From positions 605,545-669,544 of the forward strand of contig VWZS01009593.1 of assembly GCA_013397075.1 (NCBI GenBank): 64,000 bases of DNA. The letters run 5' to 3'. A program made the position numbers and the translations under genes. Origin of the DNA: Rhabdornis inornatus. Taxonomy: Eukaryota > Chordata > Aves > Passeriformes > Rhabdornithidae. Every line of letters begins with the position of its first letter. Positions within the stretch are counted from its first letter, which is position 1. This document shows positions 35,301-49,302 of this stretch, piece by piece. The notes beneath the pieces were generated by a model that saw nothing but the letters and a program-made list of their open reading frames with translations, did no database searches and was not told the origin of the DNA.

Positions 35301-37544
35301 GGCTTTATCAATATGATAAATATTTTAAAAAACATGCTAAGCAGTGAAATTTGTGAATTTGGGACAAATCCAATGAACAGTGTCACTTGGGAGAAAATCC
35401 TGTAATGGCAAACTCTTAATTTGCCCTTGATCATGCTATTCTATCTGATTTTATACTTCGCAACATGGATTTCTTACTGTGTCACTCAGCAAGGTGGGTG
35501 CAGAGGTGGGAGGGATTGAGAGCCTATGAACTCTATGTCAAAGATTGTTTATGAACTAAAGTTAATTAGACAATATACATGATCACCCTTGGCAAGGTTG
35601 GTCAAAAAAAAAAAGAAAAAAATTTCAGAAGAGGCCTTGTCACATGGAAGCCATCGGGCTTCTTTTTGCTTATTCTCTGTATGACTTTCCCGGTAACTAA
35701 AAGTATTCCCTTTCTATCAGGAAGGATAACTGCTCAGCCCCAGGCTCTGCAGTTTGTAAATTCAGACGCTTTCTCAGAAAGCACAGCTATGGGTTAAAAG
35801 CTTCTCAGGGCAGGCAAGACTTAATATCTCAATTGTGTTTCTTTCAGTATCTAAGGTGCCATTACTACAAGGCTGCTCTGTGAAAGAATGTTGTGTTTGT
35901 TCCACTGGTCCTGGTTGATCGAAAAAGTACTTGACAAAGTATTCTTAAAAGAGTATTTTGATGTGACTCATGTTTTCTGTTGCCTGGTTCCATTAGTTGA
36001 TACAGCCTTTGGAAATGCAGGTGTAGAAACATGTTGGTGGAGAAAAGTAACTTCTCCAGAAGATGTTTTTGGGGAAGCTGTGGAAGGAATCTGGCTGCCT
36101 CATTAGGTGGTCCTGCTGGGGCCAGGAAACCACTTTCATGCGATAGGTAGGCTGCATGTGGCCCTGGGCTGCTTTTAAGTTCATGGTCAGAACCTCAGCT
36201 GATGAAAAGCTGATGTAAGTCTGGATGATGTCAGGCCTGAGCCTTTAATATTCATTGGTAACACCTTGAATCCTTTTAGTGGTATCTTGTCTTCATTAAC
36301 TTTCTTTTCTGGTGACACATCAATTCCAGTATTTGGACCTACAGCTGGCTTTTTATATTGATTTCTAATATTAATTTAGAAAAGGTTGTGAAGTTCTTCC
36401 GAGTAGATATGAAATGATTTATCACTACCAAGAACTATATGTCTCTTCAGTGGAATTGAAAAGAATTCCTGTGGGGCTTAGCTCCCACTGTTAACTAAGA
36501 GGTCTTCTGTATATTGAGCTACACTTAAAAAGTGCAGGAATTACTAGAATTTATTTAGATATATTTTATCCTTTATATAAATACATATAATCCTTTATAT
36601 ATATTAGAATAAATGTAAACATTTTCTATGGCCTTTGGAGAATCAGCGTGCTTTATATAACTAAGAAATAACTGGTCACCTTGCCATTTAATTATTTCAG
36701 TTCGCTTATCTTGATTCCAATTCTTCTGGAGAGAGGCAAGGAACATACTTTAACCCAAACTTTGGTCTAAGAAACCTTACACACTTGGGGATAAAGGAAT
36801 TAAAGTCCCAATCTAATTTTAGTTGTGACTAGCTTTTATTTTGACAGGTAGATCTTTTATCTAAAACAATGATAATTGTTTTAATTGTAGGCAAATTAAT
36901 GGTAAGTTTTCCTAAAGTAGCAAAGGTGACAATTACGAATATAGCACTTGGTAACAGCCCATGTGATGACAGCAAATTCAGAATGAAGAATGATGCCCTT
37001 TCTTCCCTGACTTTTGCAGTAGCATTTGACATGGTGCTGGGGTGTAATGCACTAACATCAGTCTCTTTCAGTATCAGAGCTACTGACAAGAGTCTTCATT
37101 GCTTCTTCATCTCACCCCCATAGTACACATATCTCTCTTTATCAATTACTTTTCTAATTTATCTCCCCTGTGTTTTTTCACAAAAAAAATCTAATCTAAT
37201 CTTTATCTAATCATCTTCTGTAAATAAGATTAATTACATTACAGGTAGAGGGGCCACAGGTTTTGGGGACTCAGGATGTGTTTGTACTTGTCTTCTTTTA
37301 GATATATTAGCCGTTGTTTAATTATCAAGTTACTTAAGAATTTTGATTTAGTTTATAGTGAGAAGAAGGAGTTATTCTCTGCAGATTAAATTGTCTCTGA
37401 ATAAAACATAGTATGGATGAGTGGACACAGAATGATACCAGAGGCTACTTCCTAGTACTGAAATCTTATTATGGATAAACACTCAATACATGTAGCCAAA
37501 CATTTACTGTTCATACAGTTGAAATCTTAACAGTCTGTTCAAAG

Positions 37545-37580
37545 ATTTTTATTTTATTTTATTTTATTTCATTTTATTTA
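37545..37580. repeat. (TTTTA)n tract
   Basis: About seven units of ATTTT, one of them changed to ATTTC. Confidence 0.85.
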
Positions 37581-40500
37581 TTATCAGATTCAGTTATTGC
37601 AGAGTAAGAAAATAAGAAGTAATGCCATTATAAAAAAAGATATCTTTTAGAATACAGTTGAAGTTATTATGCACACATCCTGGTACTTAACCCATTTTTT
37701 TCTGAGTTTTGAACATCTTTTCACTGTTTCTCTTTTCCCAAGGTCAATGGCTTCAATCTAATTGGAGTATTGCAAGTCATCAGCATCCTAAGTCCTTTCA
37801 TATGGAGGAGTATGGGGTTAATTATGATGGTTTCTTCCTCTTTCTCTCTCCTGAATTTACTTAGGGCTATTTTTATGCCTTTGTTAAACCCACTTTGCAG
37901 TTTGATCTCTCTCCTGTGGTCTGAACCATTTAACACATATGGTGCATTTTATATATATATATATAGTTTAGTTTTCCTTTGTTCTCTTTATGAATAAACC
38001 CCAAACCCAACTCTGCATTTATTTGAGTCATTTATAGCCCTGAGGTCTGGAGCCTGTGTTCTGTCTCTTTGCCATGCCCATGCTTGTACTTCTGTCTATA
38101 TAAAAACTGCAGCTACACTATACAAATATAAGTGAAAATAAACCCAATTTGGTATAGCTCCAGTAGTTGGAAGAACTGCTGCTACAGACAAATTAAATAA
38201 AAACAAAGTTCGAGGTAGGATGGAGCAAATTCAGACAAAGAAAACTTTGTAAGCATCAGTCTGGAGGTCCCAGCTAAATCATTAGACAGCCTGTTAGTAA
38301 CAACCATATATTTACTGAGCTACAGAGCTAAAAAGTCTTTAGTTCAAAAACAGAAATCACAAATCACATCAGATATTGTTTAAGATAAAATCTGTTTTAA
38401 AGTTAATAAGGGGCATAGAAAGCCTGAAGAACCAGGAATTACTGAACAAAAGGACACATAGACAACCAAGAGCACCCCAACTGACAGAGCCAAGCTGCTG
38501 GAGGAGACCTTTGCAATCTGCAGACTTGCTATGATGCTCTATTTTTTTTATATATCTGCCATATTTTGATTAGATTTTTTAAATTATTTTAATTGACTAA
38601 GTTCTTGGATTCTTAAATAAAATGTGTACCTTTTATGCCCAGTACGAGATTTTTAATGCAACACTAATTTTTTTCAAACAAGGAAAAGAAAACATTGATC
38701 AATTATTAGACTAGAACTTCTAAGTGGTTATTCTGGGTTTTATTAGTGCTTAATATCTCAAGATGATTTATCAGTGTCTTTCTAAAATCTACAAAAAAGG
38801 AGAAAGATTTAGTCTTAATTTACTACTTTCCAATGAAGAAATTAGTACTCATTAGTTTTTGGGATCTAGTCTTATATACTTTGAATTCAAACATTTAGAG
38901 AACGGAACTCATCTCCACATTCCACTTTATGTTTTTGCTCTGCCTTATTCTGGACTGTTGTTGCATTGTTGTGGAAGTTGTGAAAGTCATAAATCCCAGC
39001 TTTTTAAAGCATTCTTATCAGCTGACTTTGTCATATTTGCCTTTGTAAGCAGGAACATAATCAGAAAAGTAGTTGGGAAAAGTCTCAAGTAATACTACAA
39101 AATTCCTAAAAGCATCCTTCCAAAAGTTGACTTAGCTCCTCAGCTGAGACCTGGTGAATGAATAATGTGGAAAAAATAAAGAACACAGATGAAAATTTTT
39201 CACAGAGGCAAAAAAGTAAAAATCTGGACTAGTTTAATCTTTTTTTTTTTCTTGTGTGTTTAGGGGCTCTCATTAAACCTGTCCTTGATATCTAAATTCA
39301 CTCTCTGAGGGATTTGAAACCTGCTCACATATGTATACCTCTTAGTTCTGTTGTCTAATCTGTAAGGATTATTATGAGCAATATGATTAATGCAGTGAGC
39401 AGTATTCAGTATTTAGTATAATTTAAATGACAATTAATTAATTACATGTCCGGTTTAGGCATTTAAGTAAGGGGTAAATCCAAGCTTTTCAAGAGTGTAT
39501 TTCCTTTAAGGATGAAGAAAGAAGCAGTTACTCCATGAAGAAAATCAGAGAATTGTAAGGAGTAGGAGTAAAATATGGCAGCTTTGAAGACTCCAAAAGG
39601 TCAGTCATATCAAAATCAGAAAAGAATTTCAACATCATGCTAAGACAAAGCTATAAAAAAATTATGTAACCAAGGAGCTTTACTAGGAGCAGGATAAATT
39701 ACGGTGTTTTGTTTGCCCAGGATTTTATTTTCTGAATTATTTATTGGGGAGGGGGGGGGAGAGGTGCAGGAATATGGGGGAGTTGTTTCTTATTGTGCAC
39801 TCTATTTTAGTGATTTTTTTTCTCTGTGCAGATTTCATGCTGAGTTCCAGATAGACTGCTCTCAAATACCACGTTTGCTTATCTTCAAAGAGGTTACAAA
39901 ATGTACAACAGTCTGAATGCTGATTAAGGTGTTCTGTCTGCATGTCTGAGTTTAGCTGTGACTTATCTGTAACTACCAAGCATTCAAAACTTGGATTTTG
40001 AATAATTATTATTTTTACAAGAAAAAAAAAAAAAAAGAGAAAAAGGAACTGGACTAAGTCTTGTTGGTACAACTTTCTACTGCTACTGTTGATGTATTTT
40101 ATAATCCATGTTTTAGTGTAAAACATACAAGGTTTCCCTCTTTCCTTTTGGAAATACTCCCTTATTTCTTTGAATCTTGCTCCTGGAATGGTGCACTGGC
40201 TTTCTATATTCTGAAATGTTTATTCTGTTATCAAAATCTCCAGACTATCTTATCTCTCATTCCCATCTCTTGACATCTTTATGTTTCTTTTCTTTTTATC
40301 TGCAGCGATTTTACCGTTTTTGATGATGGCTCTGAGGTTATTTGATGTTTAGCGTATAACTTGGTTTTCTGATTGCATTTTCAAATCCGCTTTTCAGTGC
40401 TGATTCAATGCTAAAGGAAAGCAAATAAAACTAATTTTGTATCTTATATTTATTTTCATGATAGCAAAATTCCAACAAGGGAAATTATTCTAAAATGTCT

Positions 40501-40783
40501 ACATTCTCACGTCTACTTTTGTTGAAGTGTTTTCTTCTTTTTGATAGGTGTTTTGTAATACAAAGTTTATCTTTTCTTCATTTCACTTTACTCTATACAG
40601 CAGCATTTCTTTCCTTTCTTTTTTCTTAATGCAGGTTGAATTCTTATTTTCCAGTTTTGAGTGAACATTTTTTATGTATTTCACAGAGCATGAAATATTT
40701 GCAAATGTTTACAGGGGAATTCCTCAAGCAGCCATAAACTATACAAACAGTAAAACTATACAAATAGTAACAGAACAAAATAC

Positions 40784-40830
40784 TATGATGACGATGATGA
40801 TGTGATGATGATGATGATGATGACAATGAT
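40784..40830. repeat. (GAT)n microsatellite, interrupted
   Basis: GAT units with interruptions by gac and gtg. The longest perfect part is tgatgatgatgatgatga (about 40802-40821). It gives a Ser/His-rich minus-strand frame that is not a gene. Confidence 0.9.
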
Positions 40831-41119
40831 TATTGAAGAGAATTAAAAGAAGACATAGTTCTTCCTTTAAAATTAAATTACTAGTTTTTATGCATCGGTT
40901 GATAAGAAAATTAAGTTTTGGTATAATTTCTATTTTTCTGGCACAATACTGAATTGAAAAACACTTTCATTATAGACAACCAGATGAAAGTTTGGCTTTC
41001 AATTTATAAAGTCTTACCTAATAGAAATGTATCATTTGGAATAGCAAATTTCAAAGTGTTAATTATCACAGGTGTCTTTTCTGACATGCAATTAAACACT
41101 TATCTTTTCATCTCCCTTT

Positions 41120-41668
41120 TGGGACAGAGTTAACTTTCTTCACAGTACTTGGTATGGGGCTGTATTTTGGATTTGTGTTGAAAACAGTGTTGGTAACAGT
41201 GTTGATAACACGGGGATTTTTTTCATTATTGCTGAGCAGTGCTTACACAGAACTAAGGCCTTTTCTTCTTCTCAGTCACTCACCAGTGAGGGTGCTGGAG
41301 GTACACAAGAAGTCGGGAGAGGACACAGCCAGAATAGCTGGTCTCTACTGACCCAAGGGATATTCCAGACCATATGGCATTGTGCTCAGCACATAAAACT
41401 GGGGAATAAGGAGTGAGGCTTTTGGAGTGATGGTGTTCGTCTTTCAAGTCACCATTATGCATGTTGGAGTCCTATTTTCCTGAGCACCTCCTTGTCCATT
41501 GGAAGTGGTGAATGAATTCCCTGTTTTGCTTTGCTTACGCATGCACCTTCTGGTTTTCCTATTAAACTCTCTCTATCTCAAATGATGTGTTTTCTTGTTT
41601 TACTCTTCTGATTCTCTCCCCCATTCCATCAGGGGAACTGAGCTGTCACCTGGGGTAGAACCACAACA
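41120..41668 (+). mobile_element. Nearly complete solo LTR of an avian ERVL-type element
   Basis: It contains gagttaactttcttc near the 5' end and ggggctgtattttgg, then cagtgcttacacag and tacacaagaagtcggga. A TATA-like cataaaac (about 41391) and an ATTAAA polyadenylation signal (41561-41566) follow. It ends in ccacaaca at 41668. The first few bases are eroded, so the 5' end is approximate and no target duplication could be confirmed. No internal retroviral genes follow. This is the most complete plus-strand copy of the family also seen at 20360, 22912 and 59895. Confidence 0.85.
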
Positions 41669-44600
41669 GTCTCTTTGCAAACAGAACATCATGACACTGC
41701 CCCACTACACAGTACTGCTGTGATGATACGTGGAATATTGTGGAAGATTAAATACCCTGTTGGTTAGCTGCATTTAAAGGAATATTTCGCATGGTAGTGT
41801 CCAGTCAAAGACCACAGTTGATGATCTTAGTGGTGTTTTCTGACATTAATGAATCCATGATTCTATTAAATAAAGTATGTGGAATTGTCTGTTTGGGAAT
41901 AACAAAATAGAGAGAGGAAGATCACTGGAATTTTCTGTATAATGCAATTTCTCTTTATTTATCAGATTATGGTCTCTTCTCACTGGTGGATCTTGAATGA
42001 ATGTATTTTTGTTTTTCAATAACTTTTTAAAACACAGCACTAGCATGTTCCTCAATAATCGAATAGTCTTAGGATGCAAAAACCACTGCAGGGCTGTGTA
42101 ACTAATTACTTCTGACGTACACAAGTAGCAAAATAAAAACTTTAGGCCCTATGTTGGTGTATAGGTTTTTTTTGCATATGACCAAGAAGACGAAGATTAA
42201 TACTGAATCAATCCATCTTACTCATTTACTCAATTGTTCCAATTATAAATTTAAGGAAGTATCTTTTCTAATTTTGAATCTCTGAAATACACACATCAAT
42301 GAACTTCATTCTTCAAAAAAGAAATTAATGTAGAGGTGTAAGCATAAACTCAGTATGGGAAAACTCACACTGGTGATAAAACTGTGATCAGAAATACAGT
42401 GTTTAGGTTTCAAGATTTAAGCAATGGGTTTGTATATTGACAGCAATTACTGCCAGCAGTTTTGATCAGCAAAACAACCAAAGTAAATAACAAAGTAAAT
42501 AATCTTAGCATGGCAGGTAAATTGCGTTCACTTCAGAAAAGTACAATCAATCATTGTATTGTAGCTCACCAGAAGCTTCCTATCTTCTATTCCCAGCACA
42601 GCATGGTTTGCTGGTGGTAAACACCAAGAAAATCTATACTGAAAATGGCACTGCTTCTTAACTGATTCACACAGTCTTTGATATTAAATTTATATACATT
42701 AATAAGAATAAATATATCAATAATTTAATAGGTCATCCATCTTAAAAAGCAAAGGAAAAAATCTTAAAAAACAAAAGATGCGAAGTGATGAGTCATTTGG
42801 ATAAAGTAGCTCATTTTATCAATTCCATAATTTTACTGCAGTATATTCTAATAGAGAACTCTTTAAAGATCAGAAAGGGTATTTGCCACCACAGACTTGT
42901 CATTTTCAGTGATGTGATAATAATAATTTTCTATTTAATCCCTTGCTACCCATAAACAAACTAAAATATTTCTTAAAGTCACTTGGATTCTCTATTTTAA
43001 ACTCTTTCTAAGGAAGTTTATTTATGATTGCTAAAAACACATTGTTTTCTGAAGCCTAGTCTTGATTTCCCTGGTGACCACTGATAAGAATGTACTTCCT
43101 TTCAGCTGCCAGTTTTCCCTGTGGTGCTCTAGAGAGAGAAAGGTCTCCTGCATTGATCTTCTTTGTTTTTTGAATTTGTGTGTCTTTTAATTTATTCCAT
43201 GAGGTAATTTCTGACGAGATAAAAATGGAATGAATCATAACTTTCTTTTGAATCTGATGAGTTTTGCTTTTGCAAATGTTTTACTGCTTTTGCTGGTGTT
43301 CATCCAGGATAAGCCTAAAGTGTAAGTAGAAAGGACCTGCACTGGATTTGGAGTGATTTGCCTCTGGCACTGTAGTAAACTCCCTGAGAAATAAGGAGGC
43401 TGCAGGTGATAAAAGGGAAATAAGTGAATTATAGATGACTATGCTTTTCATCTCCTAATGAAGAACAGATAGAGATATCATATGAATGAAGAATTAAGTA
43501 GGAGCACTGCTGAGAGGACTTCATGAGACACTATGAGCCATACATACTACAGGACTAGAGAACATCAAACTCCCCTCTTCTGCCTGTCTTGGAGGATTCC
43601 TTTGCTGAAGATTCAGTGTGTTCTAGCTTACATGCAAGGTTTCAGAGGAATCCTAGAACTTCTTTAATTAACTAATGCCTCTGTGAACTGGAAAGATTTG
43701 GTTTTTCTGCCTCCTTCCAAACCATTTTTAATGTCTGTGGTTTAGCTCACCTCTCGCTGCATTCCGTAACAGTGCACTTCTCAAGAGAAGCTGGAAGTTA
43801 TTTAGATCTTCTAACCCAAGTCAGAATATCAGCCTCACTGTTGTGTTCCAGGACAAAGAGAAACTGTGAGTGATCCTTCATAAACTCACCTGTCCCTTAC
43901 ATCTGGTGCTTAGAAAAAGAAAGCAAATAAATTGTACTAATAAATTGAAAGCAGCAGTTTGTTGGTCCTACTTTTATGAGAAAGATGTAACTTATACGTA
44001 TATCATAAACAGACTCTTTTCTTACTACCCTCAAATAATAAAAAAAATTAAAATCTTTTTAATTTTCAAAGTAAAGCAGTTCTAAATTGAAATGAAACAA
44101 AAGAAATATATGTGCAACAAGGTTTGCTGACACATACATGTGTGTCCTTGTCCCCAAACTCATCAAGTCAGGCTTTAAATGGCAAGTACATTTGATCCAG
44201 GCCCACAAATACGGGATTTGCAAATGATCTAGAAATCCATGCTATTTAAAAATGGCGCAAGATTATTATGCATCCTGTGATGGTAGAAAAATAAAATTAT
44301 AAATCTTATGCCAAATGTGCCAGAAAAACTAATATTTTTCAACATATTTTTGAAAAGCTCATAAAATCCAGTTAATTTATCCTTCTAATATTTTGGAACT
44401 TCATTAATTTCCCTGTTCCCCTATTTCAACCTATCCAAAGGCATAAAATCTCCTCATTTACAACTTGAACTGTAATTTAGCTTTTTTTCCTGTCATTTTA
44501 GGAAAAGAAACTACAATGCTCTCTGTCATCTAATCCATTAATTTGCATGTTTGTACTGGTACAATGAGATTCCTTGCCTAATAAAACACATGACCAAGTT

Positions 44601-45309
44601 TCAAAGCTGGTCAACAAAAAGTTTTGTTTTTCTTTTCATGCCCTCTCTCTTCTGAATTCATCAGATCAGAGCATTTAACTATGAAAACCCTTCTACTTCT
44701 TGAGTCATCTGCTGTGACAGATAACCCAGTCATATAAGTTCTTTCACCAACAAATTGAAGTCTATTATTAAATTGAAGTTTATCATTAAAGTAAATTTTG
44801 CATCCCCTTCATCCTTCCTTGCTTCCTTCTGATTTATATCCTTTCACTACATCATTGTCACTGAGATACTTCTGGAATATTTTCACTAATTTTTAATTTC
44901 TAGGGTAAATAATAATCTTAATAATAAATTCATAAAAACAATTTATTTGATATCAAATTTCTAATAATATTTTTCTTCTAGCAGCATTTTCCATTTATTT
45001 CTAGTGTTTATTTCCCAGATGACTACAGTCCTTCATCTTCCTTCTTCTTTGCCCTTTTTTGCTTGCCAAATTGCTTTTTTTGTCCTTCTCACCCCCCTCT
45101 CCTTGTGGCTCTTATGCATACAAATTCATTTTTCAAGATTACATGAATCTGATTAACAACTGATCAGGGCTTCAGGAAAAAAAATTCAGATTAAACCAAC
45201 AGGAATCTACCTGTAATGATGGTTAAATTGTCAACAATATCCAGTGGGGGTGGGGTAAATCTGAACGGCCCAGCCCTCAAGGGTGGGGTCAGGATTTTTT
45301 TTTTTTTTT
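41669..45309. other. AT-rich intergenic sequence; no gene seen
   Basis: Unique AT-rich DNA. The last 70 bases before the gap at 45310 become G-rich (ggggg, gggg, gggtgggg) and then a T run. I could not assign this short patch. Confidence 0.5.
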
Positions 45310-45317
45310 NNNNNNNN
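45310..45317. other. Assembly gap (8 N)
   Basis: The gap lies directly after a T run and a short G-rich patch. The missing length is unknown. Confidence 0.95.
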
Positions 45318-46557
45318 TTAGCTTGTGAGAGAAACAAAGAATAATTGAAAAATTGTGTTCTCCTTGTTGTCTGTTATGGGATAAAATTATATAAAGTGAA
45401 ACAGTGAAACAATTCTATGAGGCAGCAGAGTTAAATAAGCTATTGGTTATGAAAAGTGCCTTGAAATCTTCCACCAAGCCGTTATTAAATCACCAGTGAC
45501 TGCAAGAGGTAAACATTCAGTACTTCCTGTCAGTGTTAGGTCAATAAAAGTTAGTTATCTGTTTAAATTCATATGTCCTTTGTCCATGGAGGCAAAATAA
45601 TCAAAAGCATTAGGAAAATATGAAATGTTTCCTTTTTTATGATAAAAACTTTTGAATTTGTTAAGATTCTACCATCCATATCTTAATAAGTCTCATTCTT
45701 CAAAACTTTTTCAGAGTAAACCCTACTGTTGTCTCCTTTTTCCTGTGATTCTGAAGGAGTCCTTTCCAGCATTCCCTTTAATTTGGGTGGAGCATGGTAA
45801 AGTAATGCATTATTTGAAATAAATAGATAGATGTCTTATCCTACTTGAGGGCTAGTAGTGCTATTATTTCCTTTAATACTAATGTTTACTATTTCAGGTG
45901 CTGCTGAGTCAGTAAAAGTGAATGACTCACTGACTTTTTCACATTATTTTTTTTATTTTGTTTGCCTTGGTTGTATCTACTTGAATGTGTTTAGTAAATG
46001 AAAACCAAACAAACCCCAGAGATTCAGAGTAATCTATATGTCAGAAATGTCAGCTGACTGAACTGTTTCTGAACAAATGGAAGACAGGCCAGTGCCACAA
46101 TCCTTAATACACCCATGTGGCATTTACTAGAACCAATTTGAATGGCACAGAGCTGCACCTTTTACAGTGAGGATATGGTTTACCATGGATTCTTTACCTA
46201 GTTCCATTGCTGCCGTTTACAGCTGCCATGCCCAAATTGTTTCCACTGATACAATTATCTGGGGAGAAAGATTAGGGGGAAAAATACTTTTTGTTTCACT
46301 TTTTTCTTTCTCACCAAATTATTTTTATGCAGATCAGTTCCTTCACCTGGCTTTTCTGGAGCTCCCCAAAATTCCTACCAACACAGATGGTACTACAAAG
46401 TGAAGACCACGTGCAGGATTTGGAAGCTCCTTGCCACCTGAAATACAGCCAGGAGAAATACATGTCAAGTCACAGCCTTATCTATAACCAAGGTAGGAAA
46501 AGTAGCTATAAATAATAAATAAATAAAATTTAAAAATAATAACAAAGTAATATCTAA
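45318..46557. other. Intergenic sequence; no gene seen
   Basis: AT-rich. Two overlapping plus frames (46167-46403 and 46291-46515) have no recognisable features. Confidence 0.5.
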
Positions 46558-46797
46558 GTTACTGTCNAGTCATCTCATCGGAACAGCGAGAGGTTTTGCT
46601 GTTTGGTATTGTTCATTTTTGTGCTGGGAAGTGTGTTGCCTGTTGAATAAAGTTTTTCTTCTTTCCACTTCTCTCCATGGTAATTTCTTTTTTTTTCCCC
46701 CAAGCTGACTGGGGGAGGGACTGCTTGGATCTTTTTTCCTGGAGAGACCCCATTCAGAGGTTTCCTCCTAAATTTTGCCCTAAACCAGGACAGTTAC
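46558..46797 (+). mobile_element. LTR interrupted by an assembly gap, with 5-bp target duplication
   Basis: The right part (46568-46792) is the 3' end of an avian retroviral LTR. It has a cggaacagcgagagg segment, AATAAA at 46646-46651, a T/C-rich stretch, gactgggggagggac, and a terminal taaaccaggaca. On the left only the four bases tgtc remain before the N at 46567. Both sides are flanked by gttac (46558-46562 and 46793-46797). The element therefore starts at 46563 and the single N stands for a missing LTR interior, or possibly for a whole provirus collapsed during assembly. Confidence 0.82.
46567..46567. other. Assembly gap (single N) inside an LTR
   Basis: The N follows the first four bases of the LTR. 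The flanking target duplications show that real sequence of unknown length is missing here. Confidence 0.85.
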
Positions 46798-48506
46798 TTA
46801 AATTAAACCTCTAGCATTGAAAAATGAAACACCTTGCATGTAAGATGTACAGGGGAATAAATCAATTTGTACACATTTTCTGCATTGTTCCTTTAACGTG
46901 TTCACCAAGTTTAAAAAAAAAAAATCTTAAAATCGGTATAAATTAATCTTTTTTTTTATACCTGTGGAAATTACAAAGGTTCCTGAAAATAAAACTGTTA
47001 GAAAGTTCCTGTGATTTAATTGCCCTTAAATATAAACTTAGGAACTTTAGTCATCCTGTTTTGAAAATTATGATTTGTGCCTTAAAAATTTGCATTATCA
47101 TTTTTTATCGTGTGTTGATTTAGTCCTCTTTTCTAAGTTTTCAATGTTGTTCTTTCGTAGTATAAATTATAGAAAGGTACAGTACCCTATGGAGAAGTCT
47201 GGACATACAAGCTCTGACTGTAATAAGAATTAGAAAGAAGATTTTCTATATATTTCACATTTTGGAAGATTGCAAGCCCTAATATACATCAATAAAATTT
47301 GATGCAATTGTTCTTTTAAATCTATTCTAAGTTTATTGTATACCTTTGTCAAGCAAGTTTACTTAACAAAATAAAACGTTATTAAACTACAATTCAACCT
47401 GACAGAAAAATGTCAGCCTAAAGTTCTCAGTGAATATAGAGCAGATCCACATCTTTATTTTACATATTTTACATATTTTACATATAATTTTGAATTCACC
47501 ATGTGTTAAAAGTTGTTAAAGTTGTATTGTAAATGTTAAAATACCCAAAATATATTTGGAAAGAAACCAAACAATGTTTTATGCAATAAACAATCAGTCC
47601 TTTAAGTGCCAGTTTATTGTCAAGAGGCATCTTACTTTTAACTTGTAATCATATGGAAAAAAATATTCACATCACCTGTCTCCCTCTTATTATTGCATCA
47701 TTCATTTAGGAGGTATTCACAAAATACCTGTCTGGAAGATGTGTACATGGGTTATAAAGTAACTAAAAAAAAGGCAGTTACATCTTAAACTTTCATAATA
47801 TATAATGTTAATATTGACTATATATAGTATAATAATATAATATTGACTGTCATTTGTGATATAAACCAATCTACACTTAGAGAGCAAAAGAATAAATGTT
47901 TTAATTTGGGACTGGATTTCACTTGATCTGACATTAAATGACAGCTGAAAAACTCATGCAAGAAGTATGTCATTATATACATAGATGATGTTAAAATCTA
48001 CAGTGAAATAAATTTTTCTGAAGAGAAATATTGCTATCTTGAAAAAAAGAAAGATATTTGTATAACCACATGAATCTTTTGTCTACATCATTACAACCTC
48101 AAGGAGGAGATTTATCTTTTCATTTTCAGAGTGAACTTTTCATATTTTACACTAGTTGTGGTGTAGTCTGCAAAATATTTTGACATTAGGTATAAAACCA
48201 CTTTTTTTTTGTTTTGCCAGTTTTACTGAATGCCACAAAATAATGTTACAAACATTCCAAATTTTGCTGCATAATGAAATTATGTTCTTCCAAGTAAAAC
48301 AGAGGGTCGCCTTGGTATCTCCCTGTGAAACTCCTTCAGCTCCTATATCTTTAAGCTTTTAGCCACAGATCTACATTTCACCAATATTTTAATTGGAATA
48401 TATTAAAGAAAAAAAAAGTGGGAGTAGGATGATGTCAAAATTGAGGATTTTTTTAATATATTTCTTGAGTTCCTTATAACCTCATGATATCTTTGTGTTA
48501 TTACAA
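46798..48506. other. AT-rich intergenic sequence; no gene seen
   Basis: Contains three short tandem copies of a 10-bp unit (tacatatttt) at 47454-47486 and AT-rich patches near 47795-47850. No gene or recognisable transposon. Confidence 0.5.
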
Positions 48507-49302
48507 GCTGGAGAAGTGGATCAATGTGAACCATTGAGAGTCAACAAAGCCAAGTCCAAGGTGCTGCACCTGGGTCAGGGTGATAGTCCAGGTATCAACA
48601 ATGATGGAGAGCAGCCCTGCCCAGAAGGACTTGGGGTGCTGCTGGATGCGAGGCTGGACGTGAGCTGGCAATGTGCACTCACAGGCCAGAAAGCCAAATG
48701 TGTCCTGGGCTGCACCCAAAGCAGTGTGGGCAGCAGGTCAAGCAGGTGATTCTGCCCCTTCTACTCTGCTATACTGAGACCACCCCCCAGATGAATAAAT
48801 GCTGCATCCAACTCTGGACTCATCAGTACAGGGAAGAATGAACCTGTTGGAGTGGGTCCAGAGGAGGACCATGAAGAGGATTCAGATCAGCTCTCCTGTG
48901 AGGAAAGGTTGAGACAGCTGGGGCTGTTGAGCCTGGAGAAAGGGGTATGGGAGGGGAGGGGACCATATATTATCTTTTCAGTACCTAAAGGGGGGTATAA
49001 GAAAGACGGGGACAGAATTTTTAGTAGGGCCTATTGCCGTATGACTGGAGATAATGGTTTTCAGCCGAAAGAGGATTCAGATTAGACAGAAGGAAGAAAT
49101 TTTTTATAATATGTACAGTAAAACACCAGAAGAGTCTCCCAGGGAGGTGGCAGATGGCCATCCTTGGCAATATTCAATATCAGGGTAGATGGGGCTCTGG
49201 GCAATCTGATCTAGTGGGAGATGTTCCTTGTTATTGCAGGGGCATTGGATTAAATGACCATCAAAGGTCTTCTCCAACTCAAACTACTCTATGATTCAAA
49301 TT
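48507..49302 (+). mobile_element. CR1 LINE, C-terminal coding remnant and 3' end
   Basis: It starts with the end of the RT coding part (aagctggagaagtggatc, then aaggtgctgcacctgggtca) and continues through gctgcatccaactctgg, gttgagacagctggggctg and the 3' UTR. It ends in ggtcttctccaactcaaac and tctatgattc. The frame is broken by stops and shifts; plus frames 48495-48749 and 48852-49085 are fragments of it. Its tail differs from the one at 32300, so it belongs to another CR1 subfamily. Confidence 0.92.

Larger units (their letters stand above)
32333..41119. other. Nearly nine-kilobase AT-rich desert; no gene seen
   Basis: Unique AT-rich sequence with A, T and G runs (poly-G followed by poly-A at 35140-35157, a G run at 39751-39759, poly-A at 40022-40035) and a (TTTTA)n-like tract (37545-37580). 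It also has a trinucleotide repeat at 40784-40830. Longest frames are 60-129 codons (for example 39737-40126 minus, which reads through the poly-A run as poly-Phe) and none shows a domain. Confidence 0.55.

Noticed and set aside
39737..40126. 129-codon minus-strand frame
   Set aside because: It contains a poly-Phe run from a poly-A tract and has no other features.
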